Shown piece by piece: positions 42,895 to 51,930 of a DNA stretch of 54,260 bases. The notes beneath the pieces are model-generated. The model saw only the letters and a program-made list of their open reading frames with translations, searched no databases and was not told where the DNA came from. The translations under genes were made by a program, and so were the position numbers. The stretch is from Bacillus sp. B1-b2 (GTDB lineage: Bacteria > Bacillota > Bacilli > Bacillales > Cytobacillaceae), in contig NZ_WEHU01000029.1 in NCBI RefSeq assembly GCF_009183415.1, positions 1 through 54,260 of the forward strand, written 5' to 3'. Position 1 is the stretch's first letter; the number at the start of each line of letters is the position of its first letter.

Positions 42895-43899
42895 TTAAAT
42901 AATCAACTCTAATTGCCCTTTTGTATTTGTTAGTAAATCTTCTGCAAAATCCTCTTTTAGAATAACTTTAAAAATTGCTTCTAAAATTGGGACTACTATA
43001 CTATTTCCTGCTAGTTCGTAAAGAGTAGCATTTCTACAACCCTTTCTAGAAGGGAATTGTTCCAAGATTAATTCAAAATCTTTATCATCAAAACCCATTA
43101 ATCTCCATACTTCTCTTTCAGTTAGATATCTATATCCCACTTTATCTTTTAATCTAATAATTCCAGCGTTAGGACATCGATCTTGTCTTTCTGTTATAGT
43201 CCAACAATAATCTTCTATTACGGATAATCTACGTTTGTACTTATCCGTTTCCTTTACTGGGTTAAATTCTTCTATTCTACTCAACATACTTGGAACATTA
43301 ACCAAATACTGAGAGCCAGTTACTTTATTCTCTAAAAATTCACTAATATGACGCATTGGGGTTCTTTCTAATTTATTGAAGTCAAATGCCTCTTTTCCAA
43401 AAATGGATATACAAAACACTCTTTCTCTTTGCTGTGGAATACCAAAGTCAACAGCATTTAAAACATCGAAAGAATTTGTGTATCCTAGTTTACGCATTTG
43501 TTGAATATAAGAGTTAAACGGGCCAATTAGGTCTCTATCTAAAACGCCTTTTACATTTTCCCAAATTACAACTTTTGGTTTCCACTTCCCCATATTTTCT
43601 ATAATTTTAAGCGTTTCAAACATTAATGAACTGCGAGTCTTAGTCTTTATATTTCCACCTTTTCTATATCCTGACCTTGAAAAATCTTGGCAGGGAGATC
43701 CGTGGATAAGGATATCCGGCTTCAGATTCCATCCAACAACGGATTGTGGTTTATGAGCATGGTCATATAGAGCATTATAAGCACGTACTCTATTTTCTTT
43801 TATCTCTACATAATCTATAGCTTTATGATCAACCCCCAGATTTAATAAAGCTTTTCTTGGGGCCCCAATACCTCCGAATAATTCTAAAATTTTTATCAT
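42895..43899 (-). CDS. DNA (cytosine-5) methyltransferase
   Basis: 334 aa from ATG 43899, with GGTGATTG upstream; a GTG at 43914 is also in frame. All main motifs are present: I ILELFGGIGAPRKAL, IV GSPCQDFS with catalytic Cys, VI VVIWENVKGVL, VIII QQRERVF, and X ELAGNSIVVPIL. Sequence specificity cannot be read. It starts at the stop of the N6 methyltransferase and is probably co-expressed with it. Complete in contrast to the truncated copy at 532-1215. Confidence 0.9.
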   Translation of the reverse strand: MIKILELFGGIGAPRKALLNLGVDHKAIDYVEIKENRVRAYNALYDHAHKPQSVVGWNLKPDILIHGSPCQDFSRSGYRKGGNIKTKTRSSLMFETLKIIENMGKWKPKVVIWENVKGVLDRDLIGPFNSYIQQMRKLGYTNSFDVLNAVDFGIPQQRERVFCISIFGKEAFDFNKLERTPMRHISEFLENKVTGSQYLVNVPSMLSRIEEFNPVKETDKYKRRLSVIEDYCWTITERQDRCPNAGIIRLKDKVGYRYLTEREVWRLMGFDDKDFELILEQFPSRKGCRNATLYELAGNSIVVPILEAIFKVILKEDFAEDLLTNTKGQLELII

Positions 43900-43910
43900 A
43901 TCAATCACCG

Positions 43911-44971
43911 TCACACTAATTTTTTTATCATCCCATTTGGAGTTATTATCTTTACAGATACATCCCTCTTTGTTCTGGTTTTAGTTATTACAGTCTTGCT
44001 GCCATTGTCGTGATGTTTTACCTCTTCATCCACAATTTTAGAAACGGATTCAAGACCTTGTACTAAATGATAATTTTCGCCTTCACCTAGCTCACCATTA
44101 ATCGCTCCGCTTGCTAATAATAAAGACAATTGCCCTTGATTAAGCGGCAGAATAGGTTCTCCACCTATACTTAATTGGCGTGGCTTGGTTCTATTCATAA
44201 AAGCTTCGAATCCTTTACTCTCTCTAATACTTTCAACAAAATCGTCTTTATTTGCCAATTTTGTATAAAATGTAGATAAGTTTTTATAACCGCTTGGTAC
44301 ATTCCATTTAAATTCTCTAGTTACAATCTGATCAATCGTATTTACATTCTTTAATATAAATTCCTCGGAATCCATTCTTAATAAAAAATCATATAATTTT
44401 TCATTAATTCCTTTATATTTTCCTGCCTTTTTTCTTCCAATAAAAATACACTGTTTATAGTCTTCATAATCCTCTTTTGAAAATCGCATAATGCCAACTT
44501 CATTAAAGTTAGTTGCTAAAAACCTAGAAATTTTTTGATCTGCAAAACGATATGAAGGAATAATATATATCAATATTCCATTCTCTTTTAGATATCTATA
44601 ATTCCTTTCTAATTCAACCCATTCTTTTCTTTTGGCTGAAGAATCATCCATCCCCTTTAATGCAAAATCATATGGTGGATTAAGAAATAAGAATGACACA
44701 GCTTCATTTTGTATTACCATAGATTCTATAGGGGCATTTATACAATGATTCAAAAGCTTTGAAGCGCGTTCAGCACGTCTTCTATCAAGTTCGACTCCAT
44801 AAGTATTAATAATAGTCTCTTCATTATTAAAGGCAGCTGCAAGTTGATTTAGAATCTCTCCCTCTCCGCAAGTGGGATCAAACCAAACACCACTACCTTC
44901 GACATTTAGTAATTTAATGATATATTCACCTTGTGTTTCAGGTGTTGCAAAAAAACCTGCTTTTAGTTCCG
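43911..44971 (-). CDS. N6-adenine DNA methyltransferase, exon 2
   Basis: Joined to the 22-bp exon at 47586-47607 it gives 361 codons (360 aa): MSHIGNKPELKAGFFATPETQG. Motif I-like FDPTCGEGEIL and motif IV NPPYDF (NPPY) identify an adenine methyltransferase; a long C-terminal region has YKNLSTFYTKLANKDDF. It resembles the DUF6094-type methyltransferases of Firmicute mobile elements. Product modifies DNA, perhaps to evade restriction. Function requires removal of intron 5. Confidence 0.8.
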
Positions 44972-47585
44972 ATAGGTAAGTCTTTGATGTAATCTCCGAC
45001 TTTTCCCCCGGTTAGCACCGTACGTGAGACTTTCACCTCATACGGCGCCCCATCTAACTGGTTATACAGTTTACTAGTCTTTAATAGGTTGTAGTTTGCA
45101 AGCTTTACGAAGCTTGTTTAATTTCTTTAGTTGATATTCGTTTATATTCAACAACCTCATATATTTTTCTATAGTTTCCTCTTTCGTAGCATGAACCAAG
45201 ATATGAGCAAATTTATGAAGTACAGCCAAATTTTCGTATTCGTCAGTTCCACCTAAATATATAGGTGTAATATGGTGGCAATGATAGTTGTGAATGTCTC
45301 TAGTTAGGTCCACATCTGTAACAAAACATTTGCCTTTACTGGCACTGAACTTTGAGACACGATTATCATTGTATTGAATGCTTCTTTTCTCAATGTAAGT
45401 TTTCGCTAGTTGTTGCACAGCTTTTTGAATGTTATACATGAGATTGACTTTACTATTTAGCTCTCTACCTTTCGGACTGTAGTCATTAATATCTTGTTGA
45501 AATTGTTTCACCACGATAGATTTCACCGCTGAAACAGGAATTAAAGGTACTTCTTTGATGGAAAAGGTAGTGTAATTGTATCTTTCATATCCTTTCACTT
45601 CACATTTGCCTGATTCACTAATTTTTGAAAGATTATTCCATATAGTTCGGTAAGTTTTGTAGGCAATTTCTTTCATATCAACGCTAACGTGCGATGCAGC
45701 AGAAAAGTAGTTATGAATTCCTCTAATATAAGAGTTGTATTCATATGCTTCTTTTCGGGTGTTAGAACGATATAGTGTTCTAGCTCTTTCGCGTAAGGAT
45801 TGTATAATATCTTGTTTCTTTTTATCGCTGATGAAACTATGTGCTACGATTCTTTTTCCTTTCCTAACCCCTTTAATTTTGAATCCAAGAAATTCGGATT
45901 TTCTTTTGCGGAGATTAGTTATCTTCGATTTTTCTTTCGAGATATTTAAACCTAGTCTCTTTTCAAGGAAATTTTGTACTGCAAAATACCATCTTTTCGC
46001 TTCATTATATGAAGTTGTGATGATTTTAAAGTCGTCTGCGTACCTAACAATAAAGCCTTGCTTCATGTTTGTTTTGGTCTGCAAAAAGCGGTATTTACGA
46101 GTATCTTTACTTCCTAGTTTGCTAATGTCGAAGGTTTCAAATTGGTCACTTACCCAATGGTCGAGTTCGTTTAGAACGACATTTGAGAGTAAAGGGGAAA
46201 GTATTCCACCTTGTGGAACACCTTTGTTTGGTATCCCTTCACCTTCAATATTGGCTTTTAACATCTTTTTAATAATTGCCAGGAGCTTTTTGTCCTTAAT
46301 ACCTAAAGAAAATAGTTGTTTAATCAATTTGTTGTGATTGACGTTATCGAAGAATCCTTCAATGTCAATATCAACAACATAATGATTTTTCCCTACGTTT
46401 ATAAGGTTTAGCATCCTTGCAAGAGCGTGATGTGTTGAGCGGTTTGGTCTAAAACCGTAGGAATGTTCAAAGAATTTCGCTTCACATATTGGTTCAAGTA
46501 TCTGTTTTATGGATTGTTGGATAAGTCTATCTTCCATTGTAGGTATGCCAAGCGGTCTTTCCTTTCCATTAGCTTTAGGAATGAAAACTCGACGTACACT
46601 ATTAGGGTGGAAGTTGGCTAACCTTTCTCGGATATTATTGATAAAGGTAGCTTCATCCATTATTTTATAATCTTTGATACTTAATCCGTCTGTTCCAACA
46701 GTTTTACTGCCCGTATTGGATTTGATATTTCTATATGCTAAAAGTAGATTGTCTCTACTAATAATTAGTTCATAGAGATTAGAAAATGAAAAATTTTCTT
46801 TTGATTTGGCGTATAGATTATCAAAAATTGGTTGCATTAAATAATATTCGGAATATCTTACACTATCATTCATTGGTAAGTTCGCTACTCTCCTTTAAAA
46901 GGATTTTGCCTACTTGTCCTAACCGATTGCTTACCCTAGTAATTTTCTGTTTAATTCCGTTAGACTAGTGGCCTTCCCTCCACAGTTTGTTATCCCTGTT
47001 TCTTCGGTACCATGCCACCACCATCACGAGTATTAACACACGTTATAGATTTGCTCTTTTCCGTATGAACGCTTCAAAAGTCTCCGAACCTCCACGTTAC
47101 TCGCTTTCCACGTTCCAATCATTCCTATCTGTTCATATATACTTAGGTGCTTTCTTTACAACTACTTGCTGGAGCAACCCTTCTTTGTTGCTAAGGATTT
47201 TCATAACAAACATTCTTACTCATCCTCACAAGTACCGCTTTATACGGCGATGATTATTCCTAATCATCTAGGTTATAGTTGTGTACATTCGAAAGTTCGT
47301 CAGTTACAAGGACATTCTCACCATATATATTTTATAGACACCCGATTTATCGTTGAACCATTACATATAACAGCATTGGGACCAACTTCAATCGACTTTA
47401 CCTAGCTTCACACCTCAAATCCTTCGGAGGGAGTTGACGCATGTAGGAGTCTTAGTGACTATGCTTCGGGGTGGTTAGTTCCCTCATTTCATAGTTTGGA
47501 ATGACAGTTAGATATGAATTTGCAATCCCATATCCGAGCTTTTCACGACTTTTTTTAATGTCATTTATAGCTCAACGTGTCGCAC
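44972..47585 (-). mobile_element. Group II intron 5 in the N6 methyltransferase gene
   Basis: 2,614 bp, 5' GTGCGACACGTTG at 47585 and 3' CTTACCTAT at 44972. Domain V at about 45013-45050. Exons join with exact frame closure (22 + 1,061 bp). Its domain V-VI sequence closely matches that of intron 3, but without the 56-nt extension, so the two introns are a natural comparison. Confidence 0.85.
45074..46873 (-). CDS. ltrA: Group II intron reverse transcriptase/maturase (intron 5)
   Basis: 599 aa, intact. RT motifs GKERPLGIPTMEDRLI, HYVVDIDIEGFFDNVNH, GVPQGGILSPLLSNVVL and RYADDFKIITT (YADD). The X domain and a C-terminal HNH (CFVTDVDLTRDIHNYHCHH ... AVLHKFAHILVH) follow. Supports splicing and retrohoming; the same lineage as the intron 3 maturase. 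Confidence 0.95.
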   Translation of the reverse strand: MNDSVRYSEYYLMQPIFDNLYAKSKENFSFSNLYELIISRDNLLLAYRNIKSNTGSKTVGTDGLSIKDYKIMDEATFINNIRERLANFHPNSVRRVFIPKANGKERPLGIPTMEDRLIQQSIKQILEPICEAKFFEHSYGFRPNRSTHHALARMLNLINVGKNHYVVDIDIEGFFDNVNHNKLIKQLFSLGIKDKKLLAIIKKMLKANIEGEGIPNKGVPQGGILSPLLSNVVLNELDHWVSDQFETFDISKLGSKDTRKYRFLQTKTNMKQGFIVRYADDFKIITTSYNEAKRWYFAVQNFLEKRLGLNISKEKSKITNLRKRKSEFLGFKIKGVRKGKRIVAHSFISDKKKQDIIQSLRERARTLYRSNTRKEAYEYNSYIRGIHNYFSAASHVSVDMKEIAYKTYRTIWNNLSKISESGKCEVKGYERYNYTTFSIKEVPLIPVSAVKSIVVKQFQQDINDYSPKGRELNSKVNLMYNIQKAVQQLAKTYIEKRSIQYNDNRVSKFSASKGKCFVTDVDLTRDIHNYHCHHITPIYLGGTDEYENLAVLHKFAHILVHATKEETIEKYMRLLNINEYQLKKLNKLRKACKLQPIKD

Positions 47586-47607
47586 GTTTGTTACCTATAT
47601 GAGACAT
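47586..47607 (-). CDS. N6-adenine DNA methyltransferase, exon 1
   Basis: ATG 47607, preceded by AGGAGG, and seven codons MSHIGNK plus one base before the intron 5 border. Joined to 43911-44971 it yields a 360-aa protein. Confidence 0.7.
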
Positions 47608-47634
47608 GTTATTTCCTCCTATTTTTAATCATGA

Positions 47635-47668
47635 AAAAACGCCCATTCTATTAGAATGAACGTTTACT
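47635..47668 (-). terminator. Terminator of the ssb operon
   Basis: CATTCT / AGAATG stem with flanking GTT/AAC and a T6 run on the minus strand just downstream of ssb and before the methyltransferase start. Confidence 0.7.
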
Positions 47669-47673
47669 CAATA

Positions 47674-48078
47674 TTATCTTTCCCAAGGCATTATATCCTC
47701 TTGATGATAATTCTCCTCATATGAATATTTGTGATTATTCTCTCCATCATCCTCAGTCTTCAGTCTCCTTTTACCTGAATCTAAAAAGACTATATCTTCT
47801 GCAATGATTTCAATTTCTGTTTTATTATCCTTAAATTTTGCTTGCAAACGTGCTGTAACAGCAATTAAACTACCTTTTTGTAAATTATTATGACAAGTGG
47901 TAGCTAACTTTTTCTCTTTAAATGCTTTAATTGGAATAAAGTCTGCCTCTCTTTCTCCATGCTGATTTCTATAGTTTCGATTTACAGCAAGTGTCATAAA
48001 ACAGACTGGATTTTCCTCTGTACCTGCTAAATAAGGATCTCTACTCAATCGGCCTATTAGGTTACATTGGTTTTTCAT
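47674..48078 (-). CDS. ssb: Single-stranded DNA-binding protein
   Basis: 134 aa, ATG 48078 overlapping the stop of the RadC-like gene. OB-fold signature (NLIGRLSRDPYLAGTEENPVC, FMTLAVNRNY, DFIPIKAF). The C-terminal tip ends MPWER with an acidic EDDGENN stretch rather than the canonical DDDIPF, so interaction with host partners may be altered. Binds ssDNA during plasmid replication or transfer. Confidence 0.9.
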   Translation of the reverse strand: MKNQCNLIGRLSRDPYLAGTEENPVCFMTLAVNRNYRNQHGEREADFIPIKAFKEKKLATTCHNNLQKGSLIAVTARLQAKFKDNKTEIEIIAEDIVFLDSGKRRLKTEDDGENNHKYSYEENYHQEDIMPWER

Positions 48079-48734
48079 GCTAATTCTCCTTTGGACTTAT
48101 TCGTAATCTCTTCCGCAATAGAAACGCACATTTTTTTACCCAAAATAATATGATCAAGTACCTCAACATTCATTAGATTGGATATAGATAAAAAATAGTC
48201 GAATAAAGAATAGTCTTCATCTTTTAAAACTGCATAACCTGCAGGTTCATTACTACAGACTACTATTTTTGAAGCGTTTCTTTTAATTGCTTGTCGAAAT
48301 GCCAAATGAACTAAGTCTTTATTGAGTGTTCTAGTCCCTTTAACAATATTTTGTCTGCCTATAACCACATTATTCTTATTTAAAAATAAAAGATCTAATT
48401 GTGAATCCTGCTTATAACGAATATCTCTCACATATTCAATTACATCAAATTTAGAAGATATTTTAAATTCCGATTGCCAATCAAATTTTGGTACCATATT
48501 TAAGATTCCATTTAGTGCTTTTATTCTAAATAAAGTTTCCGTAGTTATTCCTTCGAACTTCAATAGCTCCTCTTCAGATAATTGAGAAATCCCACTAAAA
48601 CCTAACTCACCTAAAGTATCGATCGTTGAGTCACATACGGTTTCACCGACAATAATAGCCAGTAAATGTGGAAGACTAGTGTCATTCTCCCCAAAATACT
48701 TAATATATTCCTTTGCGTCGTTATATCTACTCAT
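48075..48734 (-). CDS. RadC-like JAB-domain protein lacking catalytic motif
   Basis: 219 aa, ATG 48734 after GAGAGGTAG. N-terminal helix-hairpin-helix-like region (TLGELGFSGISQLSEEELLKF) and a RadC-type JAB fold (DLLFLNKNNVVIGRQNIVKG). The usual HxHPSG metal-binding motif is replaced by VVCSNEPAGY, so it is likely inactive as a metalloprotease and may be structural or regulatory. Common in plasmid/ICE operons next to ssb. Confidence 0.75.
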   Translation of the reverse strand: MSRYNDAKEYIKYFGENDTSLPHLLAIIVGETVCDSTIDTLGELGFSGISQLSEEELLKFEGITTETLFRIKALNGILNMVPKFDWQSEFKISSKFDVIEYVRDIRYKQDSQLDLLFLNKNNVVIGRQNIVKGTRTLNKDLVHLAFRQAIKRNASKIVVCSNEPAGYAVLKDEDYSLFDYFLSISNLMNVEVLDHIILGKKMCVSIAEEITNKSKGELA

Positions 48735-48779
48735 AATAAATCTACCTCTCTTAATTAAATGTAAATGTCCTCATAGCTC

Positions 48780-49139
48780 TTATTCAATATCAAAAAAATA
48801 TCCCATTATCGCTTTCTTTAAGCGTGTAATTGTAGAAGGTTTTTCGTTGATAGTTGTACTAAAATGATAAACCTTATCGCCTTTATACCTCCACATTACT
48901 TTTGAGTTAATTCCTTGCTCTAAACACTCAATAAATACTAAGAATTCATTAAATGCATGTTCTTTTGACACTGACTTAGCTTTAAATATTCTTCGTTCCC
49001 CATCTGGCAAAATGATCTCGATACTATGACGAGAATGTAAGATTGGTTTACTAGCAATAATTTTTTCCGCTTTTCTTTTACTTTCCTCAAATACATTTCC
49101 TTGTAAAACTGGCCCCTTACTAATTGTTTCTTTCATCAT
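48780..49139 (-). CDS. Hypothetical protein, operon head
   Basis: 119 aa from ATG 49139 (or ATG 49136) after GAGAGGAT. Sequence LPDGERRIFKAKSVSKEHAFNEF is beta/alpha, positively charged. It is the first gene after leader B and is co-transcribed with the RadC-like gene and ssb. No family recognised. Confidence 0.6.
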   Translation of the reverse strand: MMKETISKGPVLQGNVFEESKRKAEKIIASKPILHSRHSIEIILPDGERRIFKAKSVSKEHAFNEFLVFIECLEQGINSKVMWRYKGDKVYHFSTTINEKPSTITRLKKAIMGYFFDIE

Positions 49140-49178
49140 TTTTCTTCATCCTCTCAATATATTATTTATATAAAACGC

Positions 49179-49296
49179 AAAAAAGCGCCCTGAGAGATGG
49201 TTTAATGAATTACACATAAAGTGTAATACTCAATAAATCATCCCAAAGGACGCTGCGTTTAATATCTAAACTGCTAGCCGATAAAAGGCTGCTAAA
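49179..49296 (-). promoter_or_regulatory. Attenuator-like leader B (hairpin plus terminator)
   Basis: Reading the minus strand: stem AGCAGCC...GGCTAGCAG (49293-49273), then TTTAGATATT; then a 21-bp imperfect terminator (AGCGTCCTTTGGGATGATTTA with AGCGCCCTGAGAGATGGTTTA, allowing G-U pairs), an inner TTACAC/GTGTAA stem, and T6 followed by GCG at about 49185-49178. Same architecture as leader A at 29731-29843. Located between promoter 49327-49355 and ATG 49139. Confidence 0.6.
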
Positions 49297-49326
49297 ATGT
49301 TAAAAATATAAAATAGTTACATTTTC

Positions 49327-49355
49327 ATTCTACTATTATATCTATTTCTTATCAA
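49327..49355 (-). promoter_or_regulatory. Promoter of the ssb operon
   Basis: Minus strand: -35 TTGATA (plus 49350-49355), 17-bp spacer, -10 TAGAAT (plus 49327-49332). It places the start about 25-30 bp before the leader hairpin. Confidence 0.55.
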
Positions 49356-50478
49356 CCCTATTATAGGAAGGAGTCCTTTTATAGTAAGTTAACTTACGCC
49401 ATATCGATTCAATGGGTCCTTGCTTATGTTTTTTTAACCACCAATTACTTAATAATATTTGTATGAATATTAAAGCTATAGAAAGAAAAACTAAATGACC
49501 AGGTGAAACTTGTGCATATAACTTAAATACTTTAAACAGGAAAAAACAACATGTTGTTTGGAATAAATAATTACTCATAGATGTTTTTCCTATATTAGCA
49601 ATTAATTTGAAATGCTTTCCTGTTTTTTTTAGTAATAACAGAATAGATAAACCATAAAATATGGACATGCTTATATTACCAAAAATTTCTGAAAGTCTTA
49701 TTAAAAAGTAGGAGTCAGAATATATTATTGCTAATGTTTTTATTGCAATACCAATACTACCACTTATCACCCACATTAATTTGTGGATTCCCTTAATATT
49801 AGTAATCAATGCTTTATTTTTTCCTAATATCATCCCTAACAAAAACATTGGATAAATACTGCAGAACAAAGATGGAAGATTTTCTATAGAGTAAATCGTT
49901 AACCAATCAACAGTATTTTGTAATAATGCAATTCTTCCCCCTGTTTGATAATTAATAATCACATTTTGTAATAAGTTATAATCAACAGCTGCAATTTGAT
50001 AATCAAATAACAGTATCTTAATTAATTCAAACAACATTGGAATCATAAATATACCAATCAGCAGCATCATAACACGACCAGGAACTTTATATACAGGAAG
50101 TAAGAACAAACCGATTACTGCGTATATCATGAGTATATCTCCATAAAAAATGAAAAAGGCATGTAAAAATCCAATTGCAAACAGTATCCATAATCTCTTT
50201 GAGAATAAATAGTAAGGATTATATCCTTTGTCTTCTGCGTTCTCCATAAAAATAATTGCGCTAAAACCAAAAAGGATAGAGAAGAGGGAATAAAAATTAC
50301 CTTCAGCGAAGATAAATAAAATCGATTCTACTAGTTTATCAATAGGATCCATCCAAATACTACTTGGAGAGGATTCATATAAATGAGGACCACTTAGTGG
50401 TAATATATTTGCAAAAGCTATGCCTAAGATTGCAAATCCTCTTATAATATCAATTGAATGTATTCTTTCCTTTCTCAT
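49342..50478 (-). CDS. DUF418-family membrane protein (YeiB-like)
   Basis: 378 aa, ATG 50478 with AAGGAGACTG. About nine to ten membrane segments, first IHSIDIIRGFAILGIAFANI (typical DUF418 start with DIIRG), a conserved loop YSLFSILFGFS, and the DUF418 signature region near SNYLFQTTCCFFLF. Function in bacteria is unclear; a transport or lipid-related role is speculated for the family. It lies between rep and the ssb operon promoter and may be a passenger. Confidence 0.85.
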   Translation of the reverse strand: MRKERIHSIDIIRGFAILGIAFANILPLSGPHLYESSPSSIWMDPIDKLVESILFIFAEGNFYSLFSILFGFSAIIFMENAEDKGYNPYYLFSKRLWILFAIGFLHAFFIFYGDILMIYAVIGLFLLPVYKVPGRVMMLLIGIFMIPMLFELIKILLFDYQIAAVDYNLLQNVIINYQTGGRIALLQNTVDWLTIYSIENLPSLFCSIYPMFLLGMILGKNKALITNIKGIHKLMWVISGSIGIAIKTLAIIYSDSYFLIRLSEIFGNISMSIFYGLSILLLLKKTGKHFKLIANIGKTSMSNYLFQTTCCFFLFKVFKLYAQVSPGHLVFLSIALIFIQILLSNWWLKKHKQGPIESIWRKLTYYKRTPSYNRVDKK

Positions 50479-50496
50479 TATTCAGTCTCCTTCGCA

Positions 50497-50562
50497 AAAA
50501 AGACTACTCCAAATATTAGGTAACTTTGATTTACCTTCATATTTGGGGTAGTCCCATTGAGT
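50497..50562 (-). terminator. Terminator of rep
   Basis: ACTACCCCAAATAT...GGTAA pairs with TTACC...ATATTTGGAGTAGT and ends in T6 on the minus strand, downstream of rep. The CCCCAAATAT arm resembles the iteron core. Confidence 0.75.
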
Positions 50563-50576
50563 TATTTTTTGTTATG

Positions 50577-51791
50577 TTATCTATTATATCGTTTCTGTAA
50601 TTGTTCATCTTTTTTGGTTTTAATTTGATACATAATAATTGTTTTATATTTTTCCCATAATTCACTTGCAACTTTTTCACTAACGTTCATGAACTTCATG
50701 AAAAATGGAATTACTTCTTTTTCTAGAAAATAATCTGGAATTAATTCCTTACCAGGCGCATATTTTGCAACGATGTTTTGACGAGCAAGATTTAATAGAG
50801 ATTCATCTATTTCATTTATATCATCTATTACTTCTTTGCTAGTATTTTCCTCTTTTCCTATATCAGGATCAACATCTTTATTTTCATACTTACTTTTTAA
50901 CACTTTTGATATGTAATTCTCATAATTTTCAATGTCTCTATGCTTTATTTCTTCCAAAACTTCTAAAATTAATTCTATTCCATACTTTTTCCAGGATAGA
51001 ATTTTCTTATCAGAAATAGCGATACCATGAATATATAGAGATTTCTTTACTGATTCAATAAATTCTTGTGCTTCTTTTGAAAGAGGAGTCTGTTGTTTAG
51101 GACTTTTTTTATGAATATTAAAATCTATTGCTACTGTTTTTCTACCTTGTTTGACTTCTTTAAAAGAAAAGTATAATTCTCCAGTTGCTTCTAATTCTTT
51201 TTTTGCAACATTTAATATTCGTTGTTTGAAATTCCCGTATACAGGATACTTATCCCCTACTCCAATCATCCTTTTAAGTTCATCTAGCTCTATTGTTCTT
51301 TTTCCAATTTTCTCATACTGTTTTAACAGTTCATAAACTCTCACTGTATATCCACTTTTTAATTTTTTTATATCATCAAATGAATATCCTGTAAATCTAC
51401 TGTCTAAGCTAATTAAATAATCTTTAATTATTGGATTAAAAGAAACATGAACAGTACCATTATCATATATAATAGCGCTAAACCATGGAAACCATCCCAT
51501 TTTATCATTAGACGAGCGAATCTTTATTCTTTTTCTTGTTAGATCATCAGCTAACTCTTTTACCTGACTATGATAATTATTTCCTTTAACATTCATGACT
51601 TCTGCAAATTCTTTAACAGTAATTGTGTAGTCTGGAAATTGGGAATCATTTTTCTTAATTTTACTAGCAACATATCGAATAAACTTATGCTCTAAAGTGG
51701 TTAATTCATTATCATAATAAGCCTCTATTAAATCATTAGACTGGATGATTAGATCATTTACTTTAAATTCAACTTGCTTTGTTTCTATCAA
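50577..51791 (-). CDS. rep: Rep_3 (RepB) family plasmid replication initiator
   Basis: 404 aa from TTG 51791 with TAGGTGAT upstream; a longer frame begins at TTG 51827 without a site. Two winged-helix domains of Rep_3: N-terminal LTTLEHKFIRYVASKIKKN and KELADDLTRKRIKIRS, and a second about 150-230 with LKSGYTVRVYELLKQYEKIG and MIGVGDKYPVYGNFKQ. A C-terminal extension (about 250-404) is unusual in length and helical. It binds the iterons and opens the origin. Just upstream are the operator repeat and the 43-bp iterons. Confidence 0.9.
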   Translation of the reverse strand: MIETKQVEFKVNDLIIQSNDLIEAYYDNELTTLEHKFIRYVASKIKKNDSQFPDYTITVKEFAEVMNVKGNNYHSQVKELADDLTRKRIKIRSSNDKMGWFPWFSAIIYDNGTVHVSFNPIIKDYLISLDSRFTGYSFDDIKKLKSGYTVRVYELLKQYEKIGKRTIELDELKRMIGVGDKYPVYGNFKQRILNVAKKELEATGELYFSFKEVKQGRKTVAIDFNIHKKSPKQQTPLSKEAQEFIESVKKSLYIHGIAISDKKILSWKKYGIELILEVLEEIKHRDIENYENYISKVLKSKYENKDVDPDIGKEENTSKEVIDDINEIDESLLNLARQNIVAKYAPGKELIPDYFLEKEVIPFFMKFMNVSEKVASELWEKYKTIIMYQIKTKKDEQLQKRYNR

Positions 51792-51858
51792 ACTATCACC
51801 TACTAACAAGTTTGTAATCTTAAACAAATTATGACATTATTTTCAGAGAAAAGAAAGT

Positions 51859-51893
51859 GAAATATAACAAAAGATTATTAACTGTTATATTTC
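51859..51893. promoter_or_regulatory. Operator-like inverted repeat upstream of rep
   Basis: GAAATATAACA (51859-51869) and TGTTATATTTC (51883-51893) are exact complements, 13 bp apart. The TGTTATA core also appears in each iteron. A -10-like CATAAT with a weak -35 lies between it and the rep start. Likely target for Rep autoregulation, as known for iteron plasmids. Confidence 0.6.
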
Positions 51894-51930
51894 AGAATAT
51901 TCTAATTGGTAATATCTTAAACTTGCCTAC

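Noticed and set aside
45735-46337. 200-codon plus-strand frame opposite the intron 5 maturase
   Set aside because: Same reason: a shadow of the RT gene without its own start signals.
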